Shown one piece after another: positions 20,416 to 32,700 of a stretch of 64,000 nt of DNA. Positions within the stretch are counted from its first letter, which is position 1; each line of letters opens with the position of its first letter. Made by a program: the position numbers and the translations under genes. The notes under the pieces were generated by a model. The model was given only the letters and a program-made list of their open reading frames with translations, ran no database searches and had not been told where the DNA came from. The stretch comes from Cenococcum geophilum 1.58 (taxonomy: Eukaryota; Ascomycota; Dothideomycetes; Gloniales; Gloniaceae): contig KV748243.1 of assembly GCA_001692895.1 (NCBI GenBank), positions 255,248-319,247 on the forward strand, in the 5' to 3' direction.

Positions 20416-23410
20416 ATTACGATTATTTAGATTATCTAATAATCGAAATTGAAATCGAAGGCCTTAATTAGTTATATAGATTATATAGATTATATAAATA
20501 TATATAAGGGAGTGGGCGGAGGAGGAAGTTGTAATATAGCCTTAGTGACGATCGACAGCCATCAGCAGCTATATCCATGCAAGCGCCAAGAGGCCAAAAT
20601 TTTACTATAGCCCCTAATAAAATCTACCTAACACGTAATACTCGGTTACGGCGCGCGATGCTCCTATCACAACGTCTAGTCATATTACTTCCTTTTAGTC
20701 AACACTAAGCTTCTATTATTAACATTAACACTAGCTATAACTCCCCTACTACCCCCCCGCACCCGTAGCCAAAAGAAACAGCGAGAAGAAGAAGAAGAAG
20801 TAGATAAAGTTTCCGCCCTTAGCGAGCACAATTCGCGCGAGTTTAACAACGTGACGGCTGCCCGCGAGGACCCTCATTACCAAATTAGAATTCCTTAACT
20901 AAAACGGAAGAGAGAACGTAAGGACAAAGTTCTCTAGTTGTACGCCCTTAATAAACCTCCAAAAGGCTAACCAGAATATGGTAATTTAAACCAGGAGCTT
21001 TTCTACTGCAAGCGCTGCTAAAAACAGTATTTAAGCCTTACATTTGCTTGCGCCTACCTAAAGAATAAACACGGTATAAAAATCCCCCTTAAGACGTCTA
21101 AAGTTAATAAAGCAACAAAGTCTACTATTAGCGCCTTATTTAATAAACAGAAGGAGATAACTGCTAGTAAAACAGACTCTAAAGTTAATAAGATCCTACG
21201 AGATCTGGTAAACGAGGCCGACTTTATAAACGCCCTTTATTACCTTATAGTTATACGCAATCTTCCTTATATAATTATTAAGTGGCTAAAGTTTAGAGCC
21301 TTCCTTTACATTTATAATTATATAGTCGACGACCTCCTCTACAGATCTGCTAACTTGGTGCCATTACTTATTAGTAAGACGTTTGTAATTTACAAGGATT
21401 TAGTTAAAAAAAGACTTAAGAAGGTAATATTAAAAGTCTATTTTATAACTAACTATTAGACGGCTCTAAATAAGTCAGCTTTCCAGGCAATAACTGCTCA
21501 CTTTATTAACGAAGCTGGCCACCTTTTAAAGGCGACGCTTGCTCTATAAGAGCATAAGGAGTCTTATGGTGGTAAGGAGCAGGTAGAGGTACTAATTAAG
21601 GTATTAAACGAATTTAATATTAAGGAAAGCCAGATTAGCTATATAACAGGTACGTTTTATTAGTTAGCCTAGATCTCCATCTAACTCTATTAAATGCTTA
21701 CCTATTTAGCGGCAAATAGGTAACAATTACGGCAGTAATAATAAGCTCTACCGTTTAATCCAAAAGTACTTCCCCTCCTAGTCGGCTACTTAATACTAAA
21801 TTTGATATATAGGCTATATAATTAACCTCGCTATTTAAGCCTTTCTTTTCTATAAAGATAAAGAAGCTGTTAAGATTGCAGTTTAGGTAGCCAAATAACT
21901 TTAACGCGAAGAATAACTGGCAAATATCCGGTTAGAAAATAAGTATAATTAAAACAAAGCTACGTAGGCTAAATGGCGAGAAATGGGAGCCCTTAGCAAA
22001 ATTTATAACATCGCTATATAGCTAAGGCGTTCGATAGAGCGATATTAAGCCTTCCTGGCGCTTGCTAAGAAGATGCTTTCTTATAATAATAATACAAGGT
22101 GGAACTTATGGCTTACTATACTTGAGTCGGCCATTAAGCTTAAAAACGGTATTTGCGTTTTTATTAACAAAAACTAAGACTCTATATAGAAGAATAACCT
22201 TAGTTGTAATAAATGGAATACCGTCCGCGAGACTATTGCCATTTTAGGGCCTTTTAAGGATATAACGAAGTCCTTAGAAGGCGACTCAACAACTCTAAAT
22301 AAGGTTCTGCGGAGTATAGATTTCCTTATTAAATACGTTAAAAGTAAGCAGGAGGAACACGCTGCTAACACAAACCTCTTAGCGTCGCTTTTAACTATGT
22401 GGTTTGCTTTTAATAAGTATTATAAGCTAACTAATAAGACTTCTACCTACGCCTCTACGCTTCTTCTTAATCCAACGCTTTAAAAGAGATATCTAGATAA
22501 TTACTGGCAGGCGTTAGAGGAGCAAGATCTAGGTATAATTAAGCGAGTAATTAAGGCAGCATGGAGCCTTTAGAAGAAAGAGTATAAATATAAGCTAGTT
22601 AATAGTAAGTAAGTTTAGTAAACTAATCCAGATCTTATTAAGAACACATATAAGAGATAGAAGTATAAAAAGCAGCTAAAGCGAGCCTCTACTAATAATG
22701 AATTTAAGCGCTTTATTATAGTAAGTTAGACCTCCCTTTTGCAACACCTTCCTGCTATTCGCGATAGCTAACGTTACTAGCTTTTAGCAGGCAACTCCTC
22801 TAGCTTTAATTGCCGACTCCTCCCTTAGCTAGTAGCTCGAGCCTTTACAACGAAAACTCTGGCTAAGGCTCTTACGCATAGCTATTAATATCCTCTCTAT
22901 ACCTGCTATATTGGCCAAATCTAAACAGGTTTTTTCCGGTGTACGTTAAATAATATTATAGTAACGCTTAAGGCTTAGAGCGGGGGTAGTAAAACAAACG
23001 GAGTGCTTAAAGAGCTGGATCCGTTAAGTCGTAAAGGTAGGTGGCTTTATAACAACCGACGTGGCCACTGAGGTATTAGGTATTAAAGGACTAAATAAGG
23101 TAGAAGGCAATACGGCTAAAAACCCGATTAAGTTGCCAGAGGATAAATAGGAGTATAACTAACACCAGAAGTCTATCACCGACTTCCTCTTTTGGAAGTC
23201 TAGTAGGCGCGGTGGCAATTGGCAGTAAGTAGAGACTTCCGCAGGCTTTTATCCTATACTTGAGCGCTCCTACTAACCCCCCCTAGTGTATTAGGTAATA
23301 TTTATATAATGGTTATAATCTATATAATATAATCGAAATCGAAGGCCTTAATTATCAGATAATTGAAATCTAGGTGTCGATTATAATTATATCGATTATT
23401 GAGACCCCTG
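20381..23410 (+). mobile_element. hAT element 2 (full length, RIPed), TSD CGACCAAG
   Basis: 3030-bp element with 17-bp terminal inverted repeats CAGRGGTCTCAATAATC (left 20381-20397, right complement 23394-23410), differing at one base. It is flanked by a perfect 8-bp duplication CGACCAAG (20373-20380 and 23411-23418). The CAGRG end, 8-bp duplication and transposase all fit hAT. The subterminal regions contain many short GATTATA/TATAATC words. It splits the protease gene between codons for WND and QAAKE. Confidence 0.93.
20760..23160 (+). pseudogene. hAT transposase (element 2), degraded
   Basis: Nearly colinear transposase frame broken by RIP stops. It has a basic N-terminal segment with NVTAARED (about 20850), a BED-type zinc finger (FYCKRCQKQY...H about 21000-21080), a HFINEAGHL block (about 21500, usual hAT FxAITAHF region), a central helical region, and a C-terminal dimerisation motif (about 22870-23010) reading AINILSIPAILAKSKQVFSG then TECLKSW. 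hAT transposases cut and paste DNA through an RNase H-like fold; the first catalytic Asp was not assigned. Inactive. Confidence 0.85.
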
Positions 23411-25074
23411 CGACCAAGCAGCGAAAGAATTCTGGGGCGCTGTTGGTGGGAAAACACCCGTTCCTCCTGAGCGAAAGACAGAGATTGAACGTGCGGTATC
23501 CCAGACAGGCATCAAGTGCAATCGCTAATATCCTTGAGACAGAAATCTACAAAGCCGCGAAAGAAATCTGGCGATCATATTGGGGTGGACGGCCACCTTG
23601 GTTTCCATGGCACCCCCCCGGACGTTCTCTCTGGATTGAAGTTCGCTGTAGCGGAGGCGATGGATCTGGAGACCCGACTAATAAGTGTGGGGATAAGTCT
23701 AAAGAGCCAGAGCCATGCCCTCCACCACCTGGCGGTGGAAAGCCTGTAGAGGGAACCCTCAGCAACATGGAAGCATATTCCGATAACTCCGATAAAGATC
23801 AGAGGTACAGCCGTATCACCTTCTGCAACCTCTTCTTTAACGGCCTGAGGTCCTTGGCGGAAGCTACGAACTGGGTGAAGAGCGGTCCAGAGATACGGCA
23901 AAACAACTTGATGTTGTGGGACAATCGAGCGCGATGCTTCTTCCATGAAATCGCACACCTGGACTACTTCATGAATGCGCCCGCTTCGAGCCCTCCAACT
24001 GATGACCTGCAAATAACGTACAAGCATAAGGATGGTAGATATACTGGAGGCGCATATAAACCCTATAACTGTAAGGTGCTGCGGAATTGGCAGTCCTCCG
24101 GCTGGTTCCCTCAGCGAAACGGTACGTGATGGCTCCTAGTACCCTCGCTTCCTAAGTTTACTTGCTAATGTGCAATGCAGCTGACAGTTTTGCATTCTAC
24201 GCTATGGCGATGTGGGCAACAAAAGAGATAGGTCGGTAAGTTGCCAACCTGTTCACCATCGATTTTCTAGTTGAAACATCCGACTCTGAACTGATTGGAT
24301 ATAGGTACCCCTATCTCCCACGGGCAGGCACGAAACCTCCGGAGAGCAGACCACGGGATTCAAACGGTAACCCGATGCTGTTTGATGACGAAAACCCAGA
24401 TCATGGAGACCGTGAAGGTGATCAAGACATCGACAACGTGTTGAACGGCACCGCCGAGGATAGTTTCCCACTTCCAGGTTGCCCAGACAGAGACATTGGT
24501 CACGCTGCCGAAGTCGCACTTGACCCTGCACCCGTTCCTGAACTCGACTGCGGCAACGATGCTAGCAGCATTCCAAGTACCATCTTCAGCTCCGACACAA
24601 ATAGGGTGTACTAACAATTCTGCAATGCGGCATTTGCGAACCACAACACCTTGCAATGGACCTTTGATGTTTTTGGGAACTTGCTCACCTCGCCGGCCGC
24701 AAACACCGGATGACACGCGGTCTGGGTTTCTTCCCTAAGAGGGACGATGGACCAGCACAGTACACCAAATGGCATTTTAAGCTCGATTGGGCACCGAAAG
24801 AGAATTATGACCCGCTGAAAGACGCGTGCTACATAGACTGCTGGCAGGCTTTTGAGGCACTGGCTGCTTCGACGTGCGGGCAAAAAGGCGACGGTCATAA
24901 TATGATCAGGGTTGTAAACAATCAGCCACAATCAGCCACAATCGGATTATTGTAATTGCGAGATTCTGATTGACGATCACAATCTAATTAACAATCATAG
25001 CACGTGACAGCAGATTCCTTGGCACCCTGTATAATTAATACTATTAAAGAGATATCTCTACCCCTAGAACCCTA

Positions 25075-26727
25075 GACAACTACCTACTTAAAATCTCGCT
25101 TCTATACCAGTTTTTTAAACATTCTGTTCTCTTAAGGCTGTCCATTTCCATCTTTATTCTTTCCCAGCTTATCGTATAACGGCCACCTAAGAAAACCCTC
25201 TCTAGGTTATCGCTTATAGCTAGAATAGAAAGGATATTTATAGTAAGAATTAAAAGCCTTGGCTATCGTTTTCTTTAAAACTCCTAAGTCCACTAATAAA
25301 GAGCTAGGCCCTATATTTTATATAGAGCTTTAGAGCAGTAATCCTTATACTTATTAAGGCTTTACGGTTAAATAATTCTTTCTTTAAGATTATTTACAAT
25401 GAGATTAAACTTATCTAGCTTTTTTTCCCTTATCTAGTACTATAAAGGCCTCTCGTACAATATAGTATAAAGGGGATAGGAATCTCGGAATTACTCCTAG
25501 AGCTACTTTAACTTTTAAAGCATAGGTTTCTACCACTCCTTTTTCTATATCTCTTTAATATATTTTATACAACGCTAAGGCTGAAGAATTAGTACTATAG
25601 CGTAGAGGGGAGAGCTGTCTATTTTAGTATAGTATTTATTAAACTTTTCCTAAGCTTATTTAATATAGTACTTTAGATCTTGGTTTAATCTAATACCTAC
25701 TAATACCTGTTGTATCTCTATATGTTTAATAAGAACGTCCATTATAAAGAGAACTTTGCTAAGGCTTAAGCTATACCCTTAAAGTTTTATAGTTGCGCTA
25801 TAAAAAGGCCTAAGGAAGTTCTTAATTATATAAAGAAGGGACCAGTTAGCTAGATTAAGAAAGTCTTTATTAAGTGTATCCATATTGGCCTTTATATACT
25901 AGTTAACTCCAGACTTATACTAGATTGCAGTCTCCAGCATTTTCCACCAGCTATTCTATCTTGTACGATTATTAAAAGGAATCTTTTATCTAATAATTAA
26001 TTTAAACTGCTTTATATAATTGCTTAAGGAGCAGAAGTAGATAATAATGTTATATAACCGCCTAAGCGCCCCTATTACGTGGAATATATCCCTTTTATTC
26101 TCTTACGCTGCCTTATTATATATTATCTCTAGCTCTATACTCCCCTTTTTAGAGAGCCTTTTATACGCCTTAATCTTTCCCTCCTAAGTAGCACTAAAGA
26201 GGAAAGCATTAACTGTAAGGTTAATAATATATCCTTAGCATTAAATTTATTAGTAAATAGGATCCTATTAAATGTCTTTATTCTCTAGTAGGAAATTGGA
26301 TATTATATAACATAGTATATTATTTATTAAAGAATTGTTACTAATAATAGCCCTAATCTTTCGTATAATACCGTAATCCAGTAGCACTAGAAGAAGGGTA
26401 TTCCACTATTCTTCTCCGCTATGGTTTACAATTAGTCATAAAATAAGAAGAGCCCGCGCTCTTTACTCTTAAGTATTAATAAAATAGGAGCAAATAGCGA
26501 GGAGAGAGTAGTTATTTAAAGAGGTCCAAACATTAATAGAAAGATAAATATTTAAAATTGCTAACTAAAGTTTTTTTTATATAATATCCTTTTAAGAATT
26601 AAATAACTGTTTAATCTTCTAGCTAATATCTCTATAAGCTACTATAATAAAGCTCTAGGATTCCTGATTTAAAGCTTAATAGAAAGTATAGAATTCTGGC
26701 CATTTAACTATATTAAATAGAAGGTTT
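25075..26727 (-). pseudogene. hAT-3 transposase, C-terminal half
   Basis: Minus-strand hAT transposase. The dimerisation region at about 25090-25255 reads INILSILAISDNLERVFLGG then TISWERIKM and ECLKNW, close to the canonical hAT signature and only lightly RIPed. Upstream sequence to 26727 is heavily altered. The gypsy insertion at 26728 separates it from the N-terminal part at 34083-34560. Confidence 0.75.
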
Positions 26728-26952
26728 TGTTACGGCACTGGCAGAAAGCGGTAGCTATGGTAGACGTTATAATAGACGCAGGGCTTACGTGACTCTCACG
26801 TGACTAGGGATTGTATATAACTCCTCGCGTTGCTGCTTATCCTTTCCTTTCCTTTTCTCTAGCTTTAGATTCTCGTTTATGGACAATCCAATTGTACAGG
26901 CTTGCGCGACCCTTTTGCCGTGCTTATGTCTTGATTGACTGAGTCGCTAATA
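26728..26952 (+). repeat. 5' LTR of gypsy A'
   Basis: 225 bp, TGTTACGGCACTGG to CGCTAATA. A TATATAA box at about 26814-26820 fits an RNA polymerase II promoter. Compared with the 3' LTR, 11 of the 15 transitions are in CpA/TpG context, as RIP predicts. Confidence 0.9.
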
Positions 26953-26999
26953 TTATCTAAAGCTCACTCTACTCTTTCTTCCTAAGAAGGAACTTAAAT

Positions 27000-27780
27000 A
27001 TATCTATAAGAACACAGAACAGGACCCTAAGGACATTAATAGGACCACAAGGACAGGACCTAAAAGAAAAGGACAGAACCCTAAGGAAAGAACTTATAAG
27101 ACACGCATAGACCAGAACCCCTAAAGAAATTACCCAGAATTACCCAATACCCCTACCACTATGCCACGAACCACAGCAGCAGGTAAAGTAGCTGTAGGAC
27201 CCTTAAATACTTTAGATAAAGAAACAATTAACGTTTCAACCCCCTAGGCGGAGCTTGCGGCTACTAATACCGAAATTAAACAACTATAAAAGCTGCTCGA
27301 AGCCAGAGATACCCCTATATCTAATAATGAGTTATCATTAGACAACTAAAGACTTACTATAGTCCTTTAGGCCCTATCCTAGCGCCTTAGTGGACCCACC
27401 GAGGTCTATATAGCACTAAGGCGGTCGGCAAAGGTCGCGGATCCCCCGCTACTTATAGACGGAACCGACCCTATATTTAATAATTAGAAGCTTTAATTAC
27501 GGGATAAGCTTAAAGTTAATGCAGACCACTTCCCTAACGCCCGAGCTAGAATGGCCTACGTTTTTAGCTATACTGGCGGAGACGCCCAGACGCATTTACG
27601 CCCGCGATATACTAAAGACTTAGTAGACCCCTTTATCTCTAAAGAAGAAATAATTAAATACTTATCTTCTATTTATAAAGACCCTTTTAAAGTATAGAAC
27701 GCCCGCCTTAGCTATAAAAGCCTAAATATAAAACAACGGAGACCTTTTTAGCCTTCTAAACCTGCTTTCTATACCTACGT
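27000..27780 (+). pseudogene. gag of gypsy A', first part
   Basis: 5' leader followed by gag from about 27160 (MPRTTAAGKVAVGPLN start). Capsid-like sequence continues to the insert at 27781. Stops fall at former Gln and Trp codons. It resumes after the insert at 29228. Confidence 0.7.
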
Positions 27781-27925
27781 CAGGAAAACGGGAGGGTGGT
27801 AGGGGCTAGCCAGGGGCTAGCCCGGGGCTGGCCCGGGGTCATTTTAGCTGGATCCGCTGATCTGCTCATATACACTTATTTACGCTAGCCCGGGGCTAGC
27901 CCGGGGCCATATTAGTAACATTAAC

Positions 27926-27985
27926 ACATTTTATACGTTTTATACGTTTTATACATTTTATACATTTTATACATTTTATATAATA
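27926..27985. repeat. Short tandem repeat, unit about 10 bp (ATTTTATAC type)
   Basis: Five to six copies of CATTTTATA/CGTTTTATA in a row, inside the DNA insert. AT-rich, unlike the neighbouring GC-rich arrays. Confidence 0.75.
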
Positions 27986-28158
27986 TTTCCTATAGCTGCA
28001 ATATGTATAATTATAATAAAATTCAAAATTCAAAATTCAAAAATTTAAAATTAATAGTAGCTATAAGGGATATCTCTCGCAGAGTCTCCAAATCGTCAAT
28101 TGGCGGCGTTCCCGATAATCCGCCGGCCATGTACTGATTTCCTAACTAGGCCTAGTGC

Positions 28159-28213
28159 CTGTCCTGCCTGTCCTGCCTGTCCTACCTGTCCTACCTGTCC
28201 TACCTGTCCTACC
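28159..28213. repeat. 9-bp tandem repeat (CTGTCCTRC)
   Basis: About six copies of CTGTCCTGC/CTGTCCTAC. The variants differ by G/A, consistent with light RIP or ordinary mutation. It gives a Pro-Val-Leu repeat in one frame, which I treat as non-coding. Confidence 0.8.
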
Positions 28214-28548
28214 ATCTGACCGTCCTACTTGTTCGTGCCTACCTGTCTGTGCCTGCCGGTCGTGCCTACTTGTCTATGCCTACCTGTCTGTATCTGTAAT
28301 TCGGGGGAGAGGTCGGCCCGATCNAAGGCTCTGCTTNATTTNATTGCGATTNATTATATTGATTCGAATCGTTCTCTCTGGGCGTTCGCTGGCTGTACGT
28401 TTGAACAGTGGTCGTCTGGGGTGCCTCCCTAAGAGGCCTTGATTCAATTTGATTTGGTAATGGGATAATATCGAGGCTCTAGTTCGATTCGATCGATCGA
28501 TTAAATTGATCGTGGTGTTTGCTGGCTGGTCGTTTAAACGATTATCGT

Positions 28549-28680
28549 CTGGCTCTGGCGACGGTCGTCTGGTTCTGGCGACGGTCGTCTGGTTCTGGCG
28601 ACGGTCGTCTGGTTCTGGCGACGGTCGTCTGGTTCTGGCGACGGTCGTCTGGTTCTGGCGCGACGGTCGTCTGGTTCTGG
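28549..28680. repeat. 20-bp tandem repeat (GGTTCTGGCGACGGTCGTCT)
   Basis: Six to seven nearly identical copies; one copy has a 2-bp CG insertion near 28662. The unit contains the palindromic core GACGGTCGTC. Near-identity suggests recent expansion or gene conversion. Confidence 0.85.
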
Positions 28681-29012
28681 TCACAGTCCTCTGGCTACCG
28701 TTCTGGTGCCTCCCTAAGTAGGGAGGATGTAAGGAAGGAAGGGTAAAGGTGGCATTTAGGTGGTACAAGGGGTATGCAAAGGCACGTGTAGAGGCTGTCG
28801 GGAATATAGCGGGGACCCGATGGGTACTTCGGACGATTTAGATTGATAAGGAAAATCAAAGTCCTGCTAGGAGCCTGGACTAGGAAGCCTGCTAGGAGCC
28901 TCCCGGAGGCCTTTAGGATTTTAAATACCCTAATAGCAATAAATATAATAATAGTAATAATATTTATTTTATAGCTATAAGCTAGCATAGTGCTAGCGTA
29001 TAGCTCTAGGGC

Positions 29013-29172
29013 TTAGCTAATATGGCTAAAAGCTAGCCCTAGGCTAGGGGGGGTTAGCTAATATAGCTAAAAGCTAGCCCTAGGCNAGGGGGGGTNAGCT
29101 AATATGGCTAAAAGCTNGCCCNGGGCCAGGGGGGGTTAGCTAATATGGCGGAAAGCTAGCCCCGGGCCCTAA
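29013..29172. repeat. About 41-44-bp tandem repeat near right end of DNA insert
   Basis: Four copies of a unit TTAGCTAATATGGCTAAAAG followed by CTAGCCC and a G-run. Within the unit TTAGCTAA and GCTAGC are palindromic. Several N bases show the assembly had difficulty here. Confidence 0.8.
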
Positions 29173-29227
29173 AAACACTTTTAGCGAAACCAAATTTCCT
29201 GCGCCACTTCCCGTTTTCCTGACGTAG

Positions 29228-29760
29228 CTAGACAGGCCTAGATCCCCTAGGAAGACCTACTACTAGACCTCTTTAATAAGCTTACCCTAGACCTATAGCG
29301 GGCTATATTACCAGCTTATACTACAGTATAGACGTTAAAGGAACTTACGGACTATTGCCTAGCTATTAACTAAGGCCTTTATTAAATTAAGGTACGTACT
29401 AACCGGCTAAAAACTAGAAACCTTGTAAACTAGGCCGTAAGTACTATAAGTACGGCCTATAGTGCCCTAGCACGATCGGCAACTCCTATAGTTAACCCAG
29501 CAGCTAGCTGCGCAGCTACCCCTACTACGGGCCCGGTGTACACCCGGCTTATATATAGCGACCCCTATATATAGGCCCTTAGCGATTAAGGAGCTTACTT
29601 CTTATGCGGTCAAATAGGCCACCCTATAAGGAACTATCTAACAAAGGCAAAGATAAACAAGGTTCTATTAATTTAGGAGGATAGTACGAAGCCGGAAAAA
29701 GAGGAACCCTAAAGGAAGACTTCTCTCTAGGGTTAAAAGGGATTAATATGTTATATATCA
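29228..29760 (+). pseudogene. gag of gypsy A', second part with zinc knuckle
   Basis: Gag resumes after the DNA insert: DLFNKLTLDL, TLKELTDYCLAIN and a CCHC-type knuckle at about 29596-29637 reading F-L-C-G-Q-I-G-H, with its first and last Cys changed to Tyr (TGT to TAT). The knuckle binds retrotransposon RNA. Confidence 0.75.
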
Positions 29761-29799
29761 ATCTGGGTTAGCTAGTTAGTAGAAAAAGCTGCACTATCC

Positions 29800-32700
29800 C
29801 TTATACTTTATTTCGTAATGGATATTAAGTTTTAACCTCTACTTTAGCTAACTTAGGAGTAAATGCCTTTACCTTAATTAACACAAAGTGCGCTGTAAAA
29901 CTAGCTAACTTTTTATATGCACCCCTTAAAGAACTGCCTAAACTAGTCCCTATTTACGGTTATAACAGACGGATAGGACTACCTATTACTACTATCTTAT
30001 AGATCTACCTCCGCGTTAACGGACGAAGGTAGTATAACATCCCCTTCCTTATTACGGACCTTAGAAGCTATAATATAATCTTAGGGAGAAAATAGCTAGC
30101 CTATTTAGGCTTATAGCTTAACATATAGAATAGGCAGCTTATCTAGCCCAAAACTATGCCCCTAACGCCTTCCTTTATAAAAGAGATCAATATTATAATA
30201 GAAAACCTTATACGGCCGCAGATAAACACCGTTTACCAGGCCAATGCGACGCGTAGGGACTAGGCTTTTAAGAAGGATATACAGCTTAATCCGTAACGGA
30301 TCCGTATACTACGCTGCCCCCAAACTGCCTATGTTACACCACCCGCACTAGAGACTTAGGAAGTCAATAGTGGCCTAGCTAAGTCCCTAATAGAGAACTT
30401 AAGCCCTACGCAGCCACAAAGAAAGGCTAGGGACATTAGACAATATACTAAACTAATAAACCAGAAGGACAACTTACGGAAAATAGAACGTAAGCTAAGG
30501 AAGACTATAAACCCTATACCATAAAATACGGCCTAATAAATATCCGTAAAGAAACCCACAAACCTCCCGCCAGTTGATATCTACTATATTAGCGCTATAG
30601 GATTCTACTAAAACCTAGTTTAGCCTAATACCGTTACCTTTACAACTAGCTTATACAAAATTGATTAGATAATTAAAGAGAAAGAAGCCCTAGCCTAAGA
30701 GAAAGGCGAGCTTATAGATAAGGAGCTAGTAGAATAGAAACTGCCCCATTAATACTAGAAATTTAAAGACACCTTCTCTAAAGCAGCATTTAATATACTC
30801 CCGCCTTACTAACCGTATAACTATAAGATTAAAATTAAGCCGGATAAGGTGGTTACTCTTAGCTATAGCCCCCTCTAATAGTAATCTACTGCCAAATTAC
30901 AGGCTATAAAGCAGTATCTTATTAATAACCTAGATAAGGGCTTTATTAAGCCTAGTTAAGCCCCTTTTAACTTACCTATTCTTTTTACTAAAAAGCTAAA
31001 TAGAGGACTTTGTTTCTGTATCGACTACCGCAAGCTTAATAATTTAACCCTTAAAGACCGCTACCTACTGCCTTTATTTAATGAGACTTTGGCCCAAATA
31101 AGTAGAGCTAAGATCTTTATAAAGCTTAATATCCGCTAGGCTTTTTACCGGATTAGGATAGACCCTAAATTAGAAGACCTTATTATGTTTCGGACCTATT
31201 ACAGAATATATAAATATAAAGTATTACCTTTTAGACTAACTAACGGACTGGCCATATACCAACAATACATAAATAACGTACTATTTAACTACCTTAACAA
31301 CTTCTATACAGTATACCTAGATAATATTATAATCTACTCTAAAAACAAACTAGAATATAAAGAGCATATCTATAAAGTCCTATAACGGCTTTAAGAAGCT
31401 GGCCTCTAAGCTAATATTAAAAAGTTAGAATTTAGTGTTAAGCGTATAAAGTACCTAGGGTTTATTATTAGTATAAATAGAATTAAGGTAGACCTAGAAA
31501 AGACGGCCGTAATTAACTAATAGGTACCCCTAAGGACCGTAAAGGGGGTACAGTTATTTTTAGGGTTCTATAACTTCTACTGACGCTTTATTAAGAACTA
31601 CAGCAGGATTACCTAGCCACTAAGCCTACTTACCTATAAGGACCGGCCCTTTTACTTTAACACTGTATATAGGTAGGCCTTTAACGAGCTTAAGAAACAA
31701 CTGGTCTCTGCTCCCTTACTTACCCATTTTAACCTAGAACGGCCCTTAATACTAGAAACCGATACCTTAAATAGTATTATAGCTAGCGTTTACTCCTAAA
31801 AGTAGACAAATGGAGAATAGCACCCTATTGCTTACTATTTAAAGACTATAGTAGATGCGGAGCTAAACTACCCGATTTATAACAAAGAAATATTAGCTAT
31901 TATCTATAGCTTTTAGCACTAGCGAGCACAGCTAGAAAGGACCCCTAAACCTATCTAAGTGGTTTCAGATTATAAGGCCTTAGAATATTTTATAACAATA
32001 AAAGCCCTTATAGCCCGGCAGGCGCGCTAGGCGGATATCCTATCTTAGTTTAACTTCCTAATTATATATAAGCTAGGCGCCACTAACCGTGCGGATACTC
32101 TTATAAGATGTAAATAGGACCTAAATAACTAGATGGCCGCGAAAATCTTATTATAGACTTAGACGCTACTACAACCAGAGCACCTTAACCCTTAAATACG
32201 GGAAGAACTAAATACTAAATCTTTAAGCGCCGAGATATATCCCATCGACCCTACGGAATTTAACCTTATTAATAAACTACTATAAGCAAACCGTACGGAC
32301 CCTTCTCTATAGGAGTACCGTAAAAAGGCAAAGGATGTTACTAGCCTATAGTCCCTTAAAAATGGACTACTTAAGCACTGGGAACGGCTAGTAGTAGCAA
32401 AAGAATAGAACTTACGAACCTGGCTTATTACCGAAGCATATACCTAGGTCTCTATAGCCCACCCTAGAAAAAATAAGACCTGTAAGATTATTAGTAACCA
32501 TTACTACTAGCCCGAAATGGTTATAGATATTAACCGTTATATATAGAACTGTAACAACTGCCGTAGGTTTACAATTCCACAAGATAAGACCCCAGGACTA
32601 TTAAAGCCACTCCCAATACTAGAGCGCCCCTAGCAGTATATCTCTATAGATTTTTATAAACTACTAGTGGACCGTAATAGGTATAATATGGTTATAATCT

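Larger units (their letters stand above)
27781..29221. mobile_element. DNA insert with 19-bp inverted ends and several minisatellites
   Basis: 1441-bp block of higher GC inside gag. Its ends form an inverted repeat CAGGAAAACGGGA, extended to CTACGTCAGGAAAACGGGA if the ACGT on each side is counted; ACGT may be the target duplication. Inside are GGGGCTAGCCC palindromes, a 9-bp CTGTCCTAC array, a 20-bp array and a 41-bp array. No transposase is seen. Open frames across the arrays (such as 28155-28442) are repeat-derived. The superfamily is not determined. Several N bases lie within the repeats. Confidence 0.65.

Noticed and set aside
22062..22371. Small open frames on both strands
   Set aside because: They fall in the hAT-2 transposase and do not match its reading frame.
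23547..24955. Several open frames on the minus strand and in other plus frames
   Set aside because: They overlap protease exons that have a coherent frame, HEIAH motif and good splice sites; treated as shadows, except 24375-24614 and 24710-24955, which are parts of the gene itself.
28155..28768. Overlapping open frames on both strands with Pro-Val-Leu and Arg-rich repeats
   Set aside because: Produced by the 9-bp and 20-bp tandem arrays, open on both strands, containing N bases; no protein signature.
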